In this document: in pieces, positions 57,664 to 64,000 of the stretch
Numbering within the stretch: position 1 is the first letter of the stretch
Layout of the letters: the number at the start of each line of letters is the position of its first letter
Assembly: GCF_022965805.1 (NCBI RefSeq)
Contig: NC_133115.1
Location: forward strand, 29,999,321 to 30,063,320
DNA from: Primulina eburnea
Taxonomy: Eukaryota > Streptophyta > Magnoliopsida > Lamiales > Gesneriaceae
Direction: 5' to 3'
DNA: 64,000 bases
The notes under the pieces: generated by a model
Databases searched by the model: none
Told to the model about the DNA's origin: nothing
The model's input: only the letters and a program-made list of their open reading frames with translations
Position numbers and translations under genes: made by a program

Positions 57664-58178
57664 GTCTTTTGTAAGACAGTTTCACGAATCTTTATTTGTG
57701 AGACTGTCAACTCTATCGATATTCACAATAAAAAGTAATACTCTTAGGATATGTTTGGTAACCATGATAAGGGAATGATTAATAATTGTTTTTTCAATTC
57801 TGATTTATTTTTTTAATGATTTAAATTAATTTTAATAAATGTAAATTATAATTATAAATATTTAATTATCTATCCAATTATTTTAAGAATATATATTTAA
57901 TTAACATTTGAGGTATTTTGGTCATTACAATAAAATTTATAAAATTAATCCATCATTTTAAAATCATATCAAACACCATGTTATTTATCCCACCATACTA
58001 TTACTCCATATATCTCATTTTTTAATCAATTTAATTATTAATCATTTGCTTATCCTATCACAATTCACACGTACCAAACGGAGCCTTAACATAAAAAATA
58101 ATATTTTTTCATGGATGACCCAAATAAAAGACTCGTCTCACAAAATATCACTAATGAGATCGTCTCACACAAATTTTT
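57664..58178 (-). mobile_element. GAGAC-palindrome MITE split by a Tourist insertion
   Basis: The halves 57664-57746 and 58086-58178 together give one copy in minus orientation: GTAAGACAGTTTCACGAATC, TATTCACAATAAAAAGTAAT, then (after the insertion) ACATAAAAAATAATATTTTT, TGGATGACCCAAATAAAAG, CTCGTCTCACA and GAGATCGTCTCACACAAAT. Confidence 0.8.
57747..58085. mobile_element. Tourist-like (PIF/Harbinger) MITE
   Basis: 339 bp with ends GGATATGTTTGGTA and TACCAAACGGAGCC, flanked by TTA (57744-57746, 58086-58088). Terminal GGNNNNGTTTGGTA and the TTA duplication are typical of Tourist MITEs. It sits inside an older GAGAC MITE. Confidence 0.9.
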
Positions 58179-58586
58179 ATTAACATTTAGATATTAGCGT
58201 CAGATGTGCAGTAACCACCGACAGAATGTTATTCATTTTCGTTATTTCAATTTTCAACTTACTTCGTTGAGGTGAAGGACATTTTTTAAATTTTACGTTT
58301 GGCATGGAAAAAAGAAAGAAAGAAATGGTAATTCCTGTCGACTTCATAGAAACTAATAATAGAAACAGAAGGAATGACAATGAACCGAGACTGGAAATTC
58401 TTAACAAGATGAAAACAAATGATAAAATTTTAATTGGAAAAATGTGGGTTCGATGAAGCTGCGAGATTCTGTTTGTAATCCAACCCATATTTACAGAATA
58501 AGAAGAAATAAATAAATAAATAAATAAAACACTGTAGCACACAGTACCTATTCGAAATTAACAGCTTTTGGAGAATTGGGAATGCT
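58179..58586. other. 3' flank of the MYB gene
   Basis: Presumed 3' UTR of the minus-strand MYB gene plus spacer. A (TAAA)n run lies at about 58507-58528. Confidence 0.5.
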
Positions 58587-60015
58587 TCAAGAAAATCCAA
58601 AGGTGGCAGGAAGTCTCTGGAACTGGTTTCTATATAATTGTGAACCTTGTAATAATGGCTGCTGTATTTGCTGGTTTGAATGCCAATTTCCATTATTGTA
58701 GGAACCGTGTGTTGCAAAAAGTTCTTGTGATTTCGATTCCATGTTTAAATCTTGAGCAGTTTGATTATGGATTAAGTTGTTTCCCAATAAATATGGAGTT
58801 TGCAGATACTCTGCCCACTTGGTATCTTCCGGGATTTCGTCTTCTTTATCTGATTTTGCACAATCTGCAAGTCCCCAAGAAAAGGGATTATTTTCCAAGC
58901 AGCTGAAGTCTGTTTGGAGATCAGAGGACTTTGTGCTGCTTAAATTCTGAAACTTTACACTATCATATGATGGGGTAATGGGATTTTCGGGGCCGAAATT
59001 CGGGTACGGTTTTGTTCGGGTTGGGGTGGAGAGAATTGAGCTTATGAGAGGTGGTGGAACGGTAGATATGTTAGAGTTGAATTGATCGGGAATAATTTCT
59101 GGATATTTGTTGCTTAAATTAGAGAAAAGATTTGTGTTGGGATTCGTCGAGAGCCCGATTCTTCGCCCGTGATTGATTTGCTGATTAAAGGAGAGGAATC
59201 CAGACAGATCAGATGGCCTCACAGGGCTACTTTCGTGGCTGGAAACAAACCTGTTGAGAAAGAATTCTTGTGTCGGTTTCTCTGCCGCGGAAGCTTTATT
59301 TTTCGTGTTTTCGGAGTTGAAAAAACTAACTTCACTCGATCTTTCCGACGTTCTCTCATTGTTTTCGCCGGTTGGTGATGCCTTTTCTTGATCCTCGACT
59401 TCCGCGAGAGGCTTATGTGTATTGGGATCAATGCCCGTTTGCCTTAGTTTTTTCTTGATGGATGAATTCCACAGGTTCTTGATTTCATTATCTGTTCTTC
59501 CAGGCAACTGCACAGCAATTTGGGACCATCTAATGTAACATAGTAAATATATAAAAATGTCAGTAAAAATATTATATAGTATCAGTTTATTATATAGATA
59601 TTTATTTGATATAAATCAATGCACCTGTTCCCAAGAACTGAATGCAGTTCAATGATCAAATTCTCTTCTTCAAATGAAAACATCCCTCTTTTCAAATCTG
59701 GCCTTAAATAATTAATCCACCTTAATCTGCAACTCTTCCCACACCTTTGAAGCCCTTCAAGATTCGCCACAGAACATGAATGAAAAGACCAAGAAATTAA
59801 CCCAAAAAAAAAAAAAAATAAACGAGCCTCGTTCTTAGCATTTTAGTGAAAAAACCAAGAAAAATTAGAGATTTTAATTCACCTGTTAGTTTTGGAACTG
59901 AGCTCCAGCAGCCGTGACCATGTTTGGTTATGTGTTTTACAAGTTTTTCATCTTCCTCTGGCGACCATAGCCCTTTTCTTAGCTTCTGCTTGTAATAACA
60001 AGAATTCCCGCCCAT
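58587..60015 (-). CDS. MYB61-like: R2R3-MYB transcription factor, subgroup 13 (MYB61-like)
   Basis: A nuclear DNA-binding regulator. Subgroup-13 MYBs (MYB50/55/61/86) act in secondary-wall, stomatal, mucilage and carbon-allocation programmes in other plants; the role here is inferred. Minus-strand exons: 60015-59883, 59754-59625, 59529-58587, giving 401 aa, with intron positions typical of R2R3-MYBs. R2 spans about residues 14-61 (W17, W37, W57) and R3 about 67-112 (F70, W89, W108, the usual first-Trp replacement). [31 protein letters not shown] and [15 protein letters not shown] are intact; [14 protein letters not shown] follows. The bHLH-interaction signature is absent. The C-terminal [13 protein letters not shown] and the final [10 protein letters not shown] resemble the MYB61 tail. 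It starts MGGNSCYY where relatives usually have MGRHSCC. No break is seen. Confidence 0.95.
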
Positions 60016-61417
60016 GTATATAACTGGTACAAGAAAGCGCACACCAAAAATTGCCAAAATTCCGAGGAAAAAAGATAGAGAAATGCAATAGAGAGAGAAG
60101 GCTTACTTCTGAAAATGAGATTGCAATAGGAAGAAGGTTTAAAAAGAGAGTCATTGTCAATAAGATTATAATTAATTTTATATCATGAAATGGGATTTTA
60201 TTTTTATAAAATATAAATGCCCAGAAGAAGTAAAAAAATGACTTGAAAATCTATTGTCAAAACTCAAATGGGTTTTAAGGAAATAGTATAATGAGCATGA
60301 CAGCAGTTGTGGGCATGGAAGACAGATATTAATTTGGTGGGAAAAACAGGAATTTTTATGGTAATACATGATTGTTTGGATAAAAATATGATGAAGTCAG
60401 CCCATAAGTTTCATATAGCTTTTAAAAAAACTGAATTTAGAGTTATACTAGTCTCCAATGGTGGAGCGATTAAATTGCTGCGCTTTGATTGTTGTATAAT
60501 TCTAAAAATTTAATTTGCACGTTATCAATAGTTATAACCTTTAGCAAATCGGCAAACACTTAATTCTACCATTTGTATTAGAGTTGACGAGTGTCTTTAC
60601 TGGATGAGCGATTTTTTTTTCAAACAAATGAAATCAAGCCACATAGCACTTATATTCGAGGTCAAACTTAAGTTCAAATGAATTAATTAGCTGGTTGAGC
60701 TCGAAAAATGGTTTCTTTTCGAGCTCGAAGCCGATTTTATTAAAGTCCAAATTCTTAATCAATTCAATTAGCTTGAGTTTAAAATGTTCAAAAACAAATT
60801 TAATTTTTTTTTTTGAAGTAATAGAATTAACATTTATAATGAGATTGTATAGAGGTTCAAGAAAACCCTTCTAATGGAGCAAATTATTCAAAGATTTCAA
60901 ATACAAGAAAGACAAAAGGATTTGCAAATGGGAAGATGTTATTTTAGAGAAGAAATTCCCATGATTAGAAATGGCAACCAATCGTAGTAATGTTCAATTA
61001 ATTAATTAAAGTCGTGTCGTAGTTAGACATTCTCTCGTCTTGCCTATTTCACAATTTAATAAATAAATAAATAAATAAATAATAGTACTCGGATTCTACT
61101 TCTTTAGTGAATTTATGGCATCTGGCTTTGGAATTACGGGTTTTGTCCTTTCTTGGTTTTGTGAATAATATACTCATTTTAAGGCCTACACAATTAAATT
61201 TCTTCGTATAAAAGTTTTCCAAATGATGAAAAAATATCTTACTGAATAAATAGTACTCGGATTCTACTTCCAGATGTGGATAATATATTCATTTCAAACC
61301 CACAAGGACCGAGGTGTAACAACTCGTGGATGCAAACTTACCTGAATAAATCAAAATTCAGCTAAGGGATGAGTTAAAAGATGAACACTATTATGATGTA
61401 AGAAATTTCAGTTGAGT
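60016..61417. other. Upstream region of MYB and gene-free stretch
   Basis: This holds the presumed 5' UTR and promoter of the minus-strand MYB gene (60016 to about 60300). Beyond it no gene is supported. A (TAAA)n run lies at about 61055-61082. ATAGTACTCGGATTCTACTTC occurs twice (about 61082 and 61247), a short dispersed duplication. Confidence 0.5.
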
Positions 61418-61792
61418 TCACCAATGTGTCTTTTGAGTTTGGATAGATTTTTCACGACAATTATTGCAGAATTTGTGCTCCAAGAAATTATTTTTGACTG
61501 CATTTTCAGATATTTTTGTTGTCTGTAAATACCTCCACACAATCTGAAAATGAAGCACAAAAAAAACCCCAATGACTATCCAAAGTTTCATGCATTTGGA
61601 TAGCAAAGTTGAAGTCCACAGTCCAGAACCTATGGTTGTCGGTATAGAGCCAAGAATCTCATCTCCACCATTCATAATGTAAAACAATATGTATTTAATG
61701 TTATGTCCAAATATCATCTCCCTCTGACGGTTATATTTCAAGAAATAACCTTCACACGAAGACTGTACATATTTTATGCGAGAAAACAACAA
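61418..61792 (-). CDS. Unrecognised 124-codon ORF, doubtful
   Basis: The longest open frame in this gap. It has one likely membrane segment (KLWIVIGVFFVLHFQIVW, near residues 69-86) followed by a Cys-containing basic tail (HKFCNNCREKSI). I do not recognise a family. A good splice-donor-like CAG|GTAAGT lies on the minus strand about 75 bp after the stop codon (near 61345), so a transcript could exist. It may equally be a chance ORF. A shorter start at the internal MNGGDEILG is possible. Confidence 0.25.
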   Translation of the reverse strand: MLFSRIKYVQSSCEGYFLKYNRQREMIFGHNIKYILFYIMNGGDEILGSIPTTIGSGLWTSTLLSKCMKLWIVIGVFFVLHFQIVWRYLQTTKISENAVKNNFLEHKFCNNCREKSIQTQKTHW

Positions 61793-62132
61793 TTTATGTT
61801 CATCGTCTATTTACTACTCCAAATAACGGTTGATTCCATCCTATATGTAGGAGTATTAACCCATAATAGAATCAAGGGCCCAAATTTAGCCACACATACA
61901 TTGGATCTACGAATTTTTTTAAAATCACATATGTGTGTGAATCTTGTCCATCCAAACCATGTGGGGGCAGTGCCCCCACATGTAGCATCAACTTAACCCC
62001 AAATAACTTCAAAACCCAATGTCCAATGTTCCCAATTTAGTAACCTTCCATATAAATGTGACAACCAAATTTCATCTTGATACGACGGTTAGAAATGTCG
62101 CAGAGACTTTTGCTCTCTGGCTAGTTTGCAGA
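61793..62132. other. Gene-free stretch with a perfect hairpin
   Basis: No gene is seen; see the 25-nt palindrome at 61958-61982. Confidence 0.5.
61958..61982. repeat. Perfect 25-nt palindrome
   Basis: Two 12-bp arms, CATGTGGGGGCA and TGCCCCCACATG, are separated by a single G. It is GC-rich in an AT-rich setting and about 155 bp before solo LTR C. No T-run follows, so it is not a simple pol III-type terminator. Function unknown. Confidence 0.9.
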
Positions 62133-62137
62133 CATAT

Positions 62138-63713
62138 TGTAAAGATCCGATTTTTTTTCTTACCATATAATTTAATAAGTGTAAGGGAATTCTTCTAGCA
62201 TAGAATTTTAGTGTTTTATGCAATTTTGGTTGGAAATAATTAAGCCAATAATATCTACACTTGTACATGCAAATTTCGGAAATTGAGGGAAGAGTAATAC
62301 AAGATCATGGAAGAGATATGCAAGCCTAGGTACTAAGGAAAGTAAATAATTACATGCATGATGGAGTGTGGCCTAATTCTCGAAAATTAGAGAGGCAATG
62401 ACATATTGATACAAGAGTATATTCATACATGAACAAGGTAAGCATATCTCGAAAATATTGGAAAAATAATTGCAAGATTGAGGATCATACTAAATAAAAG
62501 GAATTAAGAATGGGTATGACAAGAGATTTTCGGTTTTCCCACTAGAATATATGATTATCTATGGAGATGGATAGATATATTGATAATAAGAAAGAAATCA
62601 TCAAACTTGTGTTCAAAGAAAGATCCTTACCCTAGCCACCATATTTTCGAAAATATGGAGGGTAATGAGATCAAGAATAAATCTCAATTTTAGGGAGCTG
62701 AATTTAGGATTTTGGCAAGGAAATTTGAGTCAAATCTTTTGAGAAATGAGCATGATTTAGCCACCAAAATTAGCCCCATTCTCCTCCCCTATAAATAATG
62801 CATCAACCCTAGCCATTCTCCCACCACAAAATTCGAGAATCCCTTGCTGAAATTTTCGAATTCCAGCAGCTCTTCCCTATCCAAAAATCCACTCAAAATC
62901 CGTCCTAGAAAAATCGAGTCAAAGTGCCGTCAAGGGTAGAGCAAGGAACGATCCATTCCCGAAGCAAGCAACCTAAGTTTTTAGCATCCAATACACGGTA
63001 AGTGGGCTATTTTTAAACTTTAAAATTTCGGATTTGGGTATGCATGTTTTCGATTTTTATAAGAAAAATAAATAGTCGAGTACAATCTTCTTTCTACTCT
63101 TTTCTTGTTTTGTCATACGATTTTAAAAGCACTGTGAGGAGTCGACTGTATACGGGAGGGAATCTCAACCACGACGTACCCTTACGCGGTGGGGGACATA
63201 ACCGCTATACGGCCTCGTCCCCTTAGAGGAGTAAAAATTAGGGACTGACGTCAGTAAACCGTAGAAAGTAGATGAGTCGCAGTGCTGTGTCGATGTTATG
63301 TATGTTTATGAAGTATGTATGCAAGTCATGTTTTATGATTCGAATTTTATGCATGTTGTCTTTATTGTGCTCGATTTTTCCCCATTTATGAGTATTCCAA
63401 AAATACTCACCCCCCTTACAACCCTTCCCAGATAAGCCCGAAGAAGAACTCGAGGATGAGGAGTCCGAACAGTTCTGGGGATGGTGAATGCTCAAGGAAT
63501 TTAGTTTAAGTTATTATTAATTAGATTTACGTTTCCGCATTTAAAACTCTGTCGCCTTATTTATTTTGGTAATTGTAAAGACATTGGTTATTTAATTTGA
63601 GATTATGATATATAAACTGGTTCGGTTTATACTGTGCTACAAGAGGCTTGTTGTTGCGATCGTGTGATTGTTAAACAACGCCGGTGTCAAATCCCGAGTT
63701 TCGGGGCGTGACA
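62138..63713 (+). mobile_element. Solo LTR C with perfect TSD
   Basis: 1576 bp, starting TGTAAAGATCCGA and ending TTTCGGGGCGTGACA, with perfect 5-bp TSD CATAT (62133-62137, 63714-63718). TATA box TATAAATA at 62790-62797. It then has a conserved run shared with LTRs A and B: CCCCTTAGAGGAGTAA, ACTCACCCCCCTTACA, CTGGGGATGG, GGCTTGTTGTT and GTTAAACAACGCCGG. The U3 part before the TATA box is longer (652 bp) than in A (242) or B (400). No internal retroelement sequence adjoins it. Confidence 0.9.
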
Positions 63714-63899
63714 CATATGAAAATCCAAAATTTATTTCACTCTCATCCTTTGAGTATTCTATTTGTGGTATCAAAATAGAGAAAACTATTGTCCAAGTTT
63801 GTTCCAAAAAGTAGAGCCACGATTGAACCACGTTCAAGACACTCGTTTATGGCCATTTGCAATCAACTCTCTTCCTTACTCTTTTGACTCAAGAAACAG

Positions 63900-64000
63900 T
63901 AAACGAGTTTATGTCATGGCCCCCACACAGTTGTTATAAAATTGTGTATCTGGCCTCAAACCTTAGAGGAATAACATACAGAAGATAGTTCGACCATGGA
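63900..64000 (+). mobile_element. Fragment of a related LTR running off the window
   Basis: GGCCCCCACACAGTTGTTATAAAATTGTG, CCTTAGAGGAATAACATA and TTCGACCATGGA match, in order, the R/U5 blocks of LTRs A and B (GGCCCCCATCRGTGGGTATAAAA, CCTTAGAGGACTAACATA, TTTGACCATGGA). The remainder lies beyond the window. Confidence 0.6.

Overview
This is nuclear DNA of a flowering plant, almost certainly a eudicot. It is AT-rich, with GT-AG introns, three intron-containing plant genes and dense transposon debris. One dispersed palindromic repeat (the GAGAC repeat below) is one I associate with asterids, mainly Lamiales; that is recollection, not a search result. There are no bacterial-type operons and no CRISPR arrays.

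Three genes look intact. (1) 10425-13246 (+) is an NPF4-type NRT1/PTR transporter with six exons and 599 codons. Its first coding exon seems to hold only the start codon. (2) 40196-44539 (+) is a pectin acetylesterase (family CE13) with twelve exons and 428 codons, and its Ser/Asp/His triad is present. (3) 58587-60015 (-) is a subgroup-13 R2R3-MYB factor, MYB61-like, with three exons and 401 codons. All three models keep frame across every intron. They are unrelated, and nothing suggests they work as a unit.

The rest is a layered record of mobile elements, many with exact ends and target-site duplications (TSDs). 1-9100: tandem duplications, (TA)n tracts, an LTR-like region carrying a 552-bp hAT MITE, and a 24-base poly-G. 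9119-9466: a perfect TRIM (miniature LTR retroelement) with a tRNA-like segment. 13876-24572: two Helitrons joined head to tail inside one (TA)n tract; the second has a higher-order tandem array and a broken Rep gene. 24820-26396: a hAT transposase relic. About 28100-31870 (-): a decayed endogenous pararetrovirus (Caulimoviridae-like). 33012-38350: a triplicated microsatellite unit, a hAT MITE, a Helitron 3' end, a Cassandra TRIM with 5S-like sequence, and a Mutator-type inverted-repeat element.

44879-47733 and 55675-63713 hold several LTRs of one family. Two are solo LTRs with perfect 5-bp TSDs; one of these contains a hAT MITE. 52003-53883 is a pile-up of hAT, Harbinger and CACTA MITEs, and 57664-58178 has a Tourist MITE nested in a GAGAC repeat.

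The points most worth following are the TRIM with a tRNA-like module across its LTR/primer-site junction beside a 5S-bearing Cassandra, the zero-gap tandem Helitrons, and the same inverted GCGACGGT motif in elements of two unrelated transposon superfamilies.
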